Assembly: GCA_017937385.1 (NCBI GenBank)
Contig: JAGBDR010000016.1
Span: 1 to 64,000 of the forward strand
Source of the DNA: Parabacteroides sp.
Lineage (GTDB): Bacteria > Bacteroidota > Bacteroidia > Bacteroidales > Tannerellaceae
Reading direction: 5' to 3'
Length of the DNA stretch: 64,000 nucleotides
Made by a program: the position numbers and the translations under genes. Below, piece after piece: positions 43,578 to 51,052 of the stretch (position 1 is its first letter; each line of letters opens with the position of its first letter). Below the pieces are notes generated by a model that was given only the letters and a program-made list of their open reading frames with translations, was not told where the DNA came from and did not search any database.

Positions 43578-44603
43578 TTAAAACAGGGAGCTTTGTATTC
43601 CGTCGGGACGAAGCCGTTTCAGATGGGTATAAGCCAGCTCCGTCACCTCGCGGCCACGGGGCGTACGTTTGATAAAACCCTCTTTGATCAGGAAAGGTTC
43701 GTAGACCTCTTCCAGCGTTCCGGGGTCTTCTCCCAAGGCGGTCGCGATCGTGGTCAACCCGACCGGCCCGCCGTTGAACTTGTCGATGATGGTGGTCAGC
43801 AACTTGTTGTCGATCTGATCCAGTCCGTACCGGTCGATGTTCAAGGCCTCCAATGCATAACAGGCGATCGCCTTGTCGATCTCGCCCGAACCTTTTACCT
43901 GGGCGAAGTCGCGCACCCGTCGCAGCAATGCGTTCGCGATACGGGGCGTTCCGCGGCTACGGGAAGCGATCTCGCGTGCGGCATCCCGTTCGCATTTCAC
44001 GTTCAGGATCTCGGCACTGCGCGACACGATCTTCATCAGGGTCTCTATCTCGTAATATTCGAGGTGCATATTGATCCCGAAACGCGCCCTGAGCGGGCTC
44101 GTCAGCAACCCGCTGCGAGTCGTCGCCCCTACCAGCGTGAACGGCGCCAAGTCGATTTGGATGGAACGGGCGCTCGGCCCTTTGTCGATCATGATGTCGA
44201 TCCGGTAATCCTCCATCGCCGAATACAGGTACTCTTCCACCACCGGGCTCAACCGATGGATCTCGTCAATAAAAAGGACATCATTCTTTTCCAACGAAGT
44301 CAGCACCCCTGCCAGATCGCCCGGCTTATCCAGCACCGGCCCGGAAGTCACCTTGAAACCGACTCCCAATTCATTCGCGATGATATTGGACAATGTCGTC
44401 TTTCCCAATCCGGGAGGTCCGTGCAACAACACGTGGTCGAGCGCCTCCTTGCGCATCCGGGCCGCCATCACGAAAATCTTCAGGTTCTCGACCACTTTGG
44501 CCTGCCCGCTGAAATCGTGGAACGAGAGCGGACGGAGCGCATTCTCATACTCCCGCTCGCTCTCCGGAACCCGTGCATCCCTTATATCAAATTCGTCTTC
44601 CAT
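43578..44603 (-). CDS. ruvB: Holliday junction branch-migration ATPase RuvB
   Basis: 341 residues from the ATG at 44603; the upstream in-frame ATG (44636) lies above the -7 box at 44624-44631 and so cannot be the start. AAA+ marks: Walker [20 protein letters not shown], Walker [13 protein letters not shown], sensor 1 [18 protein letters not shown], and the C-terminal winged helix ([15 protein letters not shown]). RuvB forms hexameric rings that drive RuvA-bound Holliday junctions during recombination and repair. Length and motifs are complete. ruvA and ruvC are not adjacent, as is common in Bacteroidetes. Confidence 0.98.
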   Translation of the reverse strand: MEDEFDIRDARVPESEREYENALRPLSFHDFSGQAKVVENLKIFVMAARMRKEALDHVLLHGPPGLGKTTLSNIIANELGVGFKVTSGPVLDKPGDLAGVLTSLEKNDVLFIDEIHRLSPVVEEYLYSAMEDYRIDIMIDKGPSARSIQIDLAPFTLVGATTRSGLLTSPLRARFGINMHLEYYEIETLMKIVSRSAEILNVKCERDAAREIASRSRGTPRIANALLRRVRDFAQVKGSGEIDKAIACYALEALNIDRYGLDQIDNKLLTTIIDKFNGGPVGLTTIATALGEDPGTLEEVYEPFLIKEGFIKRTPRGREVTELAYTHLKRLRPDGIQSSLF

Positions 44604-44623
44604 ACTCTTTTTGCTTTCATCTG

Positions 44624-44631
44624 CAAATGTA
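44624..44631 (-). promoter_or_regulatory. -7 promoter box for ruvB
   Basis: TACATTTG on the minus strand fits TAnnTTTG, 20 bp before the ATG at 44603. Confidence 0.55.
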
Positions 44632-44712
44632 CACAAAAACCTCGATATCTATACGGAGCATCTAAAAATACAGGAGCACGGAAAACAAATTGCATATACG
44701 GAATATTTTCCT

Positions 44713-44720
44713 TAGGTTTG
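44713..44720 (+). promoter_or_regulatory. -7 promoter box for the AGCS symporter gene
   Basis: TAGGTTTG fits TAnnTTTG, with TTG at 44690-44692 about 20 bp upstream as the -33 element and the ATG 43 bp downstream. Confidence 0.55.
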
Positions 44721-44763
44721 TAATCGAATAGTCACGCAAATACCAAGATAACAAACTACTTAC

Positions 44764-46164
44764 ATGGAAACACTGAACGCCTGGATCAGCGGGATCAACG
44801 ACCTGTTGTGGTCGTATGTCTTAATTATCATGCTGTTAGGATGCGCCTGCTGGTTCACCCTCAAAACCCGTTTCGTCCAGTTCCGTATGTTTGGGGAGAT
44901 GCTCCGTGTGTTGGGCGACTCCACAGGCAAAGTCCATGAGGGCGAAAAGCACATCTCCTCGTTCCAGGCATTCGCCGTGTCGCTTGCCAGCCGCGTCGGG
45001 ACAGGCAACCTGGCCGGAGTCGCCACCGCCATCGCCGTAGGAGGGCCGGGAGCCGTGTTTTGGATGTGGATCATCGCCCTTTTGGGATCGGCCAGCGCCT
45101 TTGTCGAATCCACACTCGCACAGCTTTACAAGCGGAAAGCGAAAGACTCCTTCATCGGAGGGCCGGCCTACTATATGCGGTACGGGTTAGGGCTGAACTG
45201 GATGGGCGTGTTGTTTGCCGTGCTGATCTCCGTCACTTTCGGTTTCGCGTTCAACTCGGTGCAGAGCAACACGATCTGCGCCGCCCTGCAAGGCTCGTTC
45301 GGTGCTGACCCGAACGTCATCGGCACGCTCCTGACGGTGCTGACGCTTGCCATCATCTTCGGTGGAATCCAGCGCATCGCTCAAGTCAGCAGCCTGATCG
45401 TACCCATCATGGCATTGGGCTATGTGGCGCTCGCCTTGGGGATCGTCTTGTTCAATATCACAGAACTACCGGCCGTCCTCCGGCAGATCGTCGGCAGCGC
45501 GTTCGGATGGGAACAGGCGGCAGGCGGTACAGCCGGCGCCGCCCTGATGCAAGGGATCAAGCGCGGCCTGTTCAGCAACGAAGCGGGTATGGGGTCGGCT
45601 CCCAACGTAGCGGCGACAGCCTCCGTCACCCATCCGGTCAAACAGGGGCTGATCCAGACCTTGGGCGTTTTTACCGATACCTTGCTGATCTGCACCTGCA
45701 CGGCTTTCATCATCCTCTTCAGCGGAGCGCCGTTGGACGGCTCGGTAAACGGCGTACAACTGACGCAGCACGCCTTGACGCTCGAAGTGGGCAGGGCCGG
45801 CGGGACGTTCGTCGCCATCGCGATTTTCCTGTTCGCTTTCAGCAGCATTATCGGGAACTACTACTACGGAGAGGCGAACATCCGCTTTATCACACCGAAG
45901 AAAAGCGTGCTCTACCTCTATCGCCTGGCCGTCGGCGGCATGGTGATGTTCGGAGCGGTGGCAAGCTTGGAGCTGGCCTGGAGTTTGGCGGATATCACGA
46001 TGGCTTTCATGACGATCTGTAACTTGGTCGCCATCTCGTTGCTGGGCAAACAGGCTTTCCGCCTGCTCCGCGATTACACCGCGCAGAAACGGGGCGGGAC
46101 CAAGAGCCCCGTGTTCGACAAAAACAGGCTGCCGGAGCTAAAAGACAAGGCGGAATGCTGGTAA
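44764..46164 (+). CDS. Sodium:alanine/glycine symporter (AGCS family)
   Basis: A 466-residue inner-membrane transporter with about 11 hydrophobic segments. AGCS marks: SLASRVGTGNLAGVATAIAV, GGPGAVFWMWIIALLGSAS, GGPAYYMRYGLGLNW, and the signature SNEAGMGSAPNVAATA near residue 277. It takes up alanine or glycine with sodium. Single-gene unit between ruvB (divergent) and the M16 peptidase gene (convergent, 7-bp gap). Confidence 0.95.
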   Translation: METLNAWISGINDLLWSYVLIIMLLGCACWFTLKTRFVQFRMFGEMLRVLGDSTGKVHEGEKHISSFQAFAVSLASRVGTGNLAGVATAIAVGGPGAVFWMWIIALLGSASAFVESTLAQLYKRKAKDSFIGGPAYYMRYGLGLNWMGVLFAVLISVTFGFAFNSVQSNTICAALQGSFGADPNVIGTLLTVLTLAIIFGGIQRIAQVSSLIVPIMALGYVALALGIVLFNITELPAVLRQIVGSAFGWEQAAGGTAGAALMQGIKRGLFSNEAGMGSAPNVAATASVTHPVKQGLIQTLGVFTDTLLICTCTAFIILFSGAPLDGSVNGVQLTQHALTLEVGRAGGTFVAIAIFLFAFSSIIGNYYYGEANIRFITPKKSVLYLYRLAVGGMVMFGAVASLELAWSLADITMAFMTICNLVAISLLGKQAFRLLRDYTAQKRGGTKSPVFDKNRLPELKDKAECW

Positions 46165-46171
46165 ACACCTC

Positions 46172-47398
46172 CTACTGGTAGATCAGACTGAACAACCGCT
46201 CAGGCGCAAAGACCTCGTTGGCGACCTCCCGTATCTCTTCGGCAGTCAACTTTTCCACCTTGGCAAAGACTTCCGGCAAAGTGTCGTAGCGGTCATAATG
46301 GAGGAAACTCTTCCCCAACCCCAAGAACAGCCCTTCCCGGTTGTCGCTGGAGACACCTAACTGCCCGATCACCTGTTTCTTCGCCGCCGCCAACTGGGTC
46401 GCGGTCAGTTTCACGTCGCGCAGCTTCGCCAGCTCCTTGTGGACGAGCCGGATTGCTTTCTCCTTGTTTTTGGGGTCAGTCCCGAAATAGATGCTTGCCA
46501 ATCCCGTGTCGGTATAGGAGGTCACGTTCGACTCGACGTTATAGACCAACCCGTTCTTCTCCCGGAGCGAGACATTCAGCCGGTTGTTCATCCCCGGACC
46601 GCCCAACAGGTTGTTCAGTAGGAACAGTGGCAGGCGTTTCTCGTCATGCATGCTGTAGGCCCGTCCTCCGATCAGCACATGCGCCTGATGGGTTTCCTTG
46701 TGTATTTGGCGGCTGGCGGGAAAGAGTTCGCCCGGTGCCGTCCGGTTGCGTGCCGCCATGGGAAAAGCGATATCCGACAGGGCGCTTTCCGCCATCTGCA
46801 CGATCTTCCTGAACGGGGTCCGGCCCATCGAGAAAAACACCATGTTTTCGGGCGCATAGAACCGCCTCATGAACGACTTGCCGGACTCGCTGTCGAAACG
46901 GAGCAACGACTGTTCGTCGCCCAAGATGTTATGTCCCAACGCATGACCGTCGAACAACAGGTTCTCAAACTCGTCGAAGATCAGCTCCGAGGGGCTGTCT
47001 TCGTATGAATTGATCTCGTCTAAAATCACATCCACCTCCTTTTCGATCTCCTGTTCGGGGAATTGCGAGTGGAACACCAAGTCGGCCAGCAACTCGAAAG
47101 CCCGCCGGAAATGTTCCTCCATAAAGATGGAATAGACGAAAGTCTCCTCTTTCGTGGTATAGGCGTTCAGCTCTCCGCCGACATTCTCCATCCGGTTCAG
47201 GATATGCCAGGACTTGCGCTTTTCCGTCCCTTTGAATATCATGTGTTCGACAAAATGTGCCAAACCGAATTCACCGGCCTCTTCATCCCGTGTCCCGGCA
47301 TTCACAGCAAACCCGCAATAAGAAACCGGAGAAGCAACAGGAAGATGTACGATTCGCAAGCCGTTCGGCAAGATATGTGAGAAGTAGTCTTTTTCCAT
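46172..47398 (-). CDS. M16-family zinc metallopeptidase
   Basis: A 408-residue protein without a signal peptide. The inverted zinc motif HFVEH is at residues 48-52, followed by the distal glutamate region ELNAYTTKEETFVYS. It has two halves of pitrilysin fold. The second half carries the R/Y-type substrate loop (LNNLLGGPGMNNRLNVSLRE, NGLVYNVESNVTSYTD). This is the short processing-peptidase type, cutting peptides up to a few kDa, probably in the cytoplasm. Its -7 box is at 47420-47427. Confidence 0.93.
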   Translation of the reverse strand: MEKDYFSHILPNGLRIVHLPVASPVSYCGFAVNAGTRDEEAGEFGLAHFVEHMIFKGTEKRKSWHILNRMENVGGELNAYTTKEETFVYSIFMEEHFRRAFELLADLVFHSQFPEQEIEKEVDVILDEINSYEDSPSELIFDEFENLLFDGHALGHNILGDEQSLLRFDSESGKSFMRRFYAPENMVFFSMGRTPFRKIVQMAESALSDIAFPMAARNRTAPGELFPASRQIHKETHQAHVLIGGRAYSMHDEKRLPLFLLNNLLGGPGMNNRLNVSLREKNGLVYNVESNVTSYTDTGLASIYFGTDPKNKEKAIRLVHKELAKLRDVKLTATQLAAAKKQVIGQLGVSSDNREGLFLGLGKSFLHYDRYDTLPEVFAKVEKLTAEEIREVANEVFAPERLFSLIYQ

Positions 47399-47419
47399 GA
47401 TTTATTCGTTAGAATGGCA

Positions 47420-47427
47420 CAAAAGTA
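47420..47427 (-). promoter_or_regulatory. -7 promoter box for the M16 peptidase gene
   Basis: TACTTTTG on the minus strand fits TAnnTTTG, 21 bp before the ATG at 47398. Confidence 0.5.
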
Positions 47428-47429
47428 CA

Positions 47430-47628
47430 AAATATCAACCTCTCGTTGTGCCAATATCATTAAAATAGATACTTTTGTGCATTGTTAAATTCATAAACGA
47501 TAATGAGAAAAGTAATCGGCATCGGGGAGACCATTCTCGACATCATTTTCAAGAACACCCGGCCCCATACGGCGCTGCCGGGTGGGTCGACTTTCAACGG
47601 CCTTGTCTCTTTAGGGCGGTTAGGCATT
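47430..47628 (+). repeat. Direct repeat, copy 1 (promoter and 5' end of the PfkB kinase gene)
   Basis: Matches 48870-49068 at an offset of exactly 1440 bp over the kinase part, with about eight differences and one small indel near the left edge. It includes the promoter box TACTTTTG at 47470-47477 and the first 42 codons of the kinase. It ends abruptly at 47628, where unrelated sequence begins. Confidence 0.9.
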
Positions 47629-47676
47629 TCAGACTCGACCGCTTTTCGAGCTTTTTCAAGCTGTTCCGGGATTTGA
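47503..47676 (+). pseudogene. Truncated 5' copy of the PfkB kinase gene
   Basis: Starts MRKVIGIGETILDIIFKN like the intact kinase at 48943 and stays in frame for 42 codons, to GRLGI at 47628. It then runs through foreign sequence (SDSTAFRAFSS) to a TGA at 47674-47676. It keeps a promoter and start codon, so a 57-residue chimera could be made, but it lacks the catalytic GAGD region. Confidence 0.85.
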
Positions 47677-47756
47677 TACTGATACAAGTATTCCTCATTT
47701 AGTTCAAATGCCGCAAATTTTTCTTGCCAAGTTTGGGCTAAATTGTCTCTTTTCAT
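47629..47756 (-). pseudogene. 5' fragment of a small conserved gene, cut by the kinase duplication
   Basis: From the ATG at 47756, MKRDNLAQTWQEKFAAFELN and about 22 more residues read as normal coding sequence. The frame then enters the antisense of the kinase repeat at 47628 and continues as nonsense to 47460. The N-terminal part is a charged helix rich in Glu, Gln and Tyr. I do not recognise it, and its 3' portion is absent from the window. Confidence 0.6.
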
Positions 47757-47986
47757 ACATGATTTATTATTCGTTACTACTATTAGATTTCAGGTCACAT
47801 ATACGTTTCCGTCTTATCCGAGAGCAAACATACAGGAAGTGCTTTTAACAGACAAGAAAGTTCTATTATGTTAAAATTATTTACAAAACCTTTGTGTTAA
47901 AATCGGAAAAAGAAAAGTTAAAATCGAGTAGCTGATTATTGAATGACAAATGTTTATATGGAAACAAGAAAAAAAGGCATAAAAAA

Positions 47987-48026
47987 ATTCCATGCCCATG
48001 CGTTTTTGATTGCATGGGCATGGAAT
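47987..48026 (-). terminator. Rho-independent terminator of the 48070 gene
   Basis: ATTCCATGCCCATGC (47987-48001) pairs perfectly with GCATGGGCATGGAAT (48012-48026), giving a 15-bp stem and 10-base loop. On the minus strand it is followed by seven T. It lies 44 bp after the stop of the minus-strand gene. A third copy of ATGGGCATGGAAT at 48036-48048 could form an alternative pairing. Confidence 0.8.
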
Positions 48027-48069
48027 GGGAAAGGGATGGGCATGGAATGAAAAACCGTATTTCGAATAC

Positions 48070-48531
48070 CTAAAACCGTATGGAAAAGTTTACGGCAGGT
48101 GTATAAACGGTATTTCCCGTATAAGAGGGTGTATAAATAGGCGTCAATCCTATATCGACCTTATTCATTGCTTTCTTTTTATAGCGATGCGATACGATGA
48201 AAAGAGGTATACTCGATAGTGTCAAGGTTCCTCCTGCTATTAATACTGCAACAAATGGATTTCCTTTTCCAATGCCGCCTGATTGATTATCTATTGCTAA
48301 TCCAATCATACCATAAAACGTCGTTGGCAAGCCAACTCCTAAAGCACTCCAACCGGCAATACGGAGGATTTTAGACGTTTTCCATTCCTTTGTTTGTTTA
48401 TACAAATCTTGCGTTACTAAAGACGATGATCCATCATTTACAACAACCCATGATTCATGAACGGCCTCATCCCGCGCATAAAGCGGATGTGACAGGAACA
48501 GGAAAATTAGAAGAAATGTTATGTAACGCAT
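48070..48531 (-). CDS. Hypothetical exported protein with two membrane segments
   Basis: 153 residues from the ATG at 48531 (MRYITFLLIFLFLSHPLYA signal peptide). The longer frame from 48606 runs through the promoter. Two hydrophobic stretches (about 57-75, LRIAGWSALGVGLPTTFYGM; about 92-112, FVAVLIAGGTLTLSSIPLFI) flank a Gly-rich loop. The C-terminus ends VYTPAVNFSIRF, with the terminal Phe of outer-membrane beta proteins. It is a familiar Bacteroidales type without a known role. It lies inside the segment bracketed by the kinase direct repeats and has its own promoter, 5' hairpin and terminator. Confidence 0.8.
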   Translation of the reverse strand: MRYITFLLIFLFLSHPLYARDEAVHESWVVVNDGSSSLVTQDLYKQTKEWKTSKILRIAGWSALGVGLPTTFYGMIGLAIDNQSGGIGKGNPFVAVLIAGGTLTLSSIPLFIVSHRYKKKAMNKVDIGLTPIYTPSYTGNTVYTPAVNFSIRF

Positions 48532-48546
48532 ACGATTTATAATTAG

Positions 48547-48583
48547 ATATTTGCATTCACCCTTAAAGATGAATGCAAATATA
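48547..48583 (-). promoter_or_regulatory. -7 box and perfect 13-bp hairpin upstream of the 48531 start
   Basis: TATATTTG at 48576-48583 (minus) fits TAnnTTTG. ATATTTGCATTCA (48547-48559) pairs with TGAATGCAAATAT (48570-48582), so the box overlaps one arm of a perfect stem. This may be an operator or, if transcribed in part, a leader structure. Confidence 0.55.
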
Positions 48584-48869
48584 ATGAATATCTCAAAATC
48601 AAGCAATTATTTAGAACATTTTACAATAGCTTGATAATTGTGTGTCAATGCATTTCATAACGAAAAATTTTTATGATTAATGACTAAAAGTTTTTATTTG
48701 ATATTATAACATGGCTTCATTACAGCTTGTTGGTTAATATAATGCAAAATAATCCATTTTTTCTTGATACTTTTTCATGGAATTATTTTAACTATTAAAT
48801 GAATTGATAGAAGGAAAATTTAACTGATATTCCAGAACAAAATATCAAATTGGAAATAGGGTACGAAAA

Positions 48870-49068
48870 AATATTACCTCCCTCGTTGTGTCAATATCAT
48901 TAAAATAGATACTTTTGTGCTTTGTTAAATTCATAAACGATAATGAGAAAAGTAATCGGCATCGGGGAGACCATTCTCGACATCATTTTCAAGAACAACC
49001 AGCCCCATACGGCGCTGCCGGGCGGGTCGACTTTCAACGGCCTTGTCTCTTTAGGGCGGTTAGGCATT
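48870..49068 (+). repeat. Direct repeat, copy 2 (intact kinase 5' end)
   Basis: Partner of 47430-47628. It includes the promoter elements GTTG (48885-48888) and TACTTTTG (48910-48917), then the start of the intact kinase gene. The two copies bracket 1.24 kb of extra DNA. The AT-rich stretch 48607-48869 holds nothing I can name. Confidence 0.9.
48910..48917 (+). promoter_or_regulatory. -7 promoter box for the PfkB kinase gene
   Basis: TACTTTTG fits TAnnTTTG, with a -33 TTG 21 bp upstream and the ATG 26 bp downstream. The same arrangement is duplicated at 47470-47477. Confidence 0.65.
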
Positions 49069-49872
49069 CCTGTTTCGTTTATCAGTGAAACAGGTAATGA
49101 TCATGTCGGAGACATCATCTGCGACTTCATGACCGAGAACCAGCTTTCCACCCGCTATGTGGACCGTTTCCCGAACGGGAAAAGCCCGGTTTCGCTCGCT
49201 TTCTTAGACGCAGACAACAATGCCCATTACACGTTCTACAAGGATTATCCGAAGCAACGCCTCGACGTGCCCCTGCCGGAAATCGACGAAGACGATATCT
49301 TCATCTATGGTTCCTACTACTCGTTGGCTCCAGAGCTGAGGGAACGGGTGGTGGAGTTTCTCGATTATGCACGCCAGCGCAAGGCGATCCTCTATTACGA
49401 CCCGAATTTCCGCAAGGCGCATGCCCACGAGGCGATCTATCTCACCCCGACACTGCTCGAGAACTTCGAATATGCCGATATCATACGCGGTTCGGACGAA
49501 GACTTCCTCAATATTTTCGGGAAATCCGACAGCGGAAAGGTCTATTCGGACCATATCCGTTTCTACTGCGACCGCTTCATCACCACCCACGGGGCCGGCG
49601 GCGTAGACCTCTACCACGGCAACCAACGCTGTCATTTCGACGTGCCCGCCATTCGCGCGGCCAGCACGATCGGGGCGGGCGACAACTTCAATGCCGGCAT
49701 CGTCTACGGCCTGTTGAAATATGACATCCGCCACCGCGACCTCGCCACCCTCCCGCAGGAAACATGGGCGAAGATCATCGGCTGCGGGATCGACCTGGCT
49801 ACCGAGGTTTGCCGCAGCTACGACAATTATATTTCAAAAGAATTTGCAACGGACTATCGGGCCCGGTTTTAA
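48943..49872 (+). CDS. PfkB-family carbohydrate kinase
   Basis: A 309-residue cytoplasmic ribokinase-fold sugar kinase. The N-terminal signature is GIGETILDIIFKN with LPGGSTFNGLVSLGRLG. The C-terminal PfkB motif TIGAGDNFNAGIVYGL carries the catalytic Asp near residue 247. Fructokinase is the closest common member, but adenosine, ribose or other sugar kinases share these motifs. A -7 box is at 48910-48917. The gene is intact; a truncated duplicate of its 5' end lies 1440 bp upstream. Confidence 0.93.
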   Translation: MRKVIGIGETILDIIFKNNQPHTALPGGSTFNGLVSLGRLGIPVSFISETGNDHVGDIICDFMTENQLSTRYVDRFPNGKSPVSLAFLDADNNAHYTFYKDYPKQRLDVPLPEIDEDDIFIYGSYYSLAPELRERVVEFLDYARQRKAILYYDPNFRKAHAHEAIYLTPTLLENFEYADIIRGSDEDFLNIFGKSDSGKVYSDHIRFYCDRFITTHGAGGVDLYHGNQRCHFDVPAIRAASTIGAGDNFNAGIVYGLLKYDIRHRDLATLPQETWAKIIGCGIDLATEVCRSYDNYISKEFATDYRARF

Positions 49873-49889
49873 ATATCGCTTTTTTTATG

Positions 49890-49897
49890 TATCTTTG
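49890..49897 (+). promoter_or_regulatory. -7 promoter box for the phosphatase-like lipoprotein gene
   Basis: TATCTTTG fits TAnnTTTG, 22 bp before the ATG at 49919. Confidence 0.55.
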
Positions 49898-49918
49898 CTT
49901 GGCAAGAGTAATAGAAAT

Positions 49919-50983
49919 ATGATTTTGAAACGGATTCTTTTCTTATTCGCCAGTATAGCCCTATTGACGAGGTGCCATTCCGGGAAAGTGCCGGAAGTCC
50001 GCACGGTCTGCTTGCGTGACGACATCGGCAACTATATCATCAAATGGGAAACGGACCCTCGCACGGACGGGACGATGAAGTTGTATGTCTCCGACACCCC
50101 GGACGCTTTCGACATGTCGTATCCTTGCAGTTATGCCGACATCGACGACGGACGGGTGACCTACATCACGAACGACAACATCACCCGCAAATACTTCCTC
50201 CTGTCGTTCAACGACAAATATTACCGTACCGTCGGCGCCCGCTTGGTACAGATGGACAGCGTGCAGAACCTGCGCGACATAGGCGGCTATTCCTGTGAAC
50301 ATGGGAACCGCATGACCGGCTGGGGAAAGGTCTTCCGCTCAGGCGAATTCAAGTCGCTCAGCCGCAACGACACGATCCGGCTGGACAACCTGAAGCTCAA
50401 GACAATCATTGACCTCCGGGGAGAAGACGAAACGGTTTCCGCCCCGGTGAAATATGCAGGAGCAAACATCCTCTCCATCCCGATCCCGATAAAGGGCAAA
50501 GAGCAGATCACCCAACGCTTGAAGAAAGGGCGCATACGCAAAGGCGACGGGTTCCTGTATATGCAGGACACCTATATCAGCTATGTGACGGAAAACAGCG
50601 AACAGTTCGGCAAAGCCCTGCGGGTTTTCCTCGACAAAGACAACTATCCGATCCTCGTGAACTGTTCGATAGGGAAAGACCGTGCCGGCTTCCTGACGGC
50701 TCTCCTGTTAGCCGCCCTCGACGTGCCGGAAGAAACGATCATGAAGGACTATATGGCTTCCAACAACCACATAGACCTGCGGCACTTGGCCCACATGGCA
50801 CGCGGCCTCAATACGGATGCCCAGGAAACCATCACCGTGCTGCTCAGCGCAAACGAGACTTGGCTCGATCTGGCTTTCCACAAAATAAAGAAAGAATATG
50901 GCTCGATCGACAAATATTTGTCTAAGGGGTTGCATCTCACGGAGAAAGAGCGCGATACATTAAAAGATATCATATTAAACTGA
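49919..50983 (+). CDS. Tyrosine-phosphatase-like lipoprotein (Y_phosphatase3 type)
   Basis: 354 residues from the ATG at 49919 (MILKRILFLFASIALLTRCH, lipobox Cys19). A beta-rich N-terminal domain (about 25-110, Ig-like) precedes the phosphatase domain: NLRDIGGYS and VFRSGEFKSLSRND at about 117-150, IIDLRGEDE at about 163, and the catalytic CX5R loop VNCSIGKDRAGF with Cys249 and Arg255. The family includes secreted phosphatases acting on phosphotyrosine or phosphoinositides. Here it is anchored in the envelope and its substrate is unknown. The start is supported by the promoter box and the lipoprotein leader; longer frames overlap the kinase gene. Confidence 0.88.
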   Translation: MILKRILFLFASIALLTRCHSGKVPEVRTVCLRDDIGNYIIKWETDPRTDGTMKLYVSDTPDAFDMSYPCSYADIDDGRVTYITNDNITRKYFLLSFNDKYYRTVGARLVQMDSVQNLRDIGGYSCEHGNRMTGWGKVFRSGEFKSLSRNDTIRLDNLKLKTIIDLRGEDETVSAPVKYAGANILSIPIPIKGKEQITQRLKKGRIRKGDGFLYMQDTYISYVTENSEQFGKALRVFLDKDNYPILVNCSIGKDRAGFLTALLLAALDVPEETIMKDYMASNNHIDLRHLAHMARGLNTDAQETITVLLSANETWLDLAFHKIKKEYGSIDKYLSKGLHLTEKERDTLKDIILN

Positions 50984-51004
50984 CCGGTATCCGAATTATT
51001 TGCG

Positions 51005-51012
51005 TACCTTTG
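51005..51012 (+). promoter_or_regulatory. -7 promoter box for the DEAD-box helicase gene
   Basis: TACCTTTG fits TAnnTTTG, 40 bp before the TTG start at 51053. Confidence 0.5.
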
Positions 51013-51052
51013 TCCCCACGCTGAATATTATCATATATACATACATCGCATT

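Noticed and set aside
43593-44723. Plus-strand open frame of 376 codons antisense to ruvB
   Set aside because: ruvB is certain and the antisense frame has no recognisable motif.
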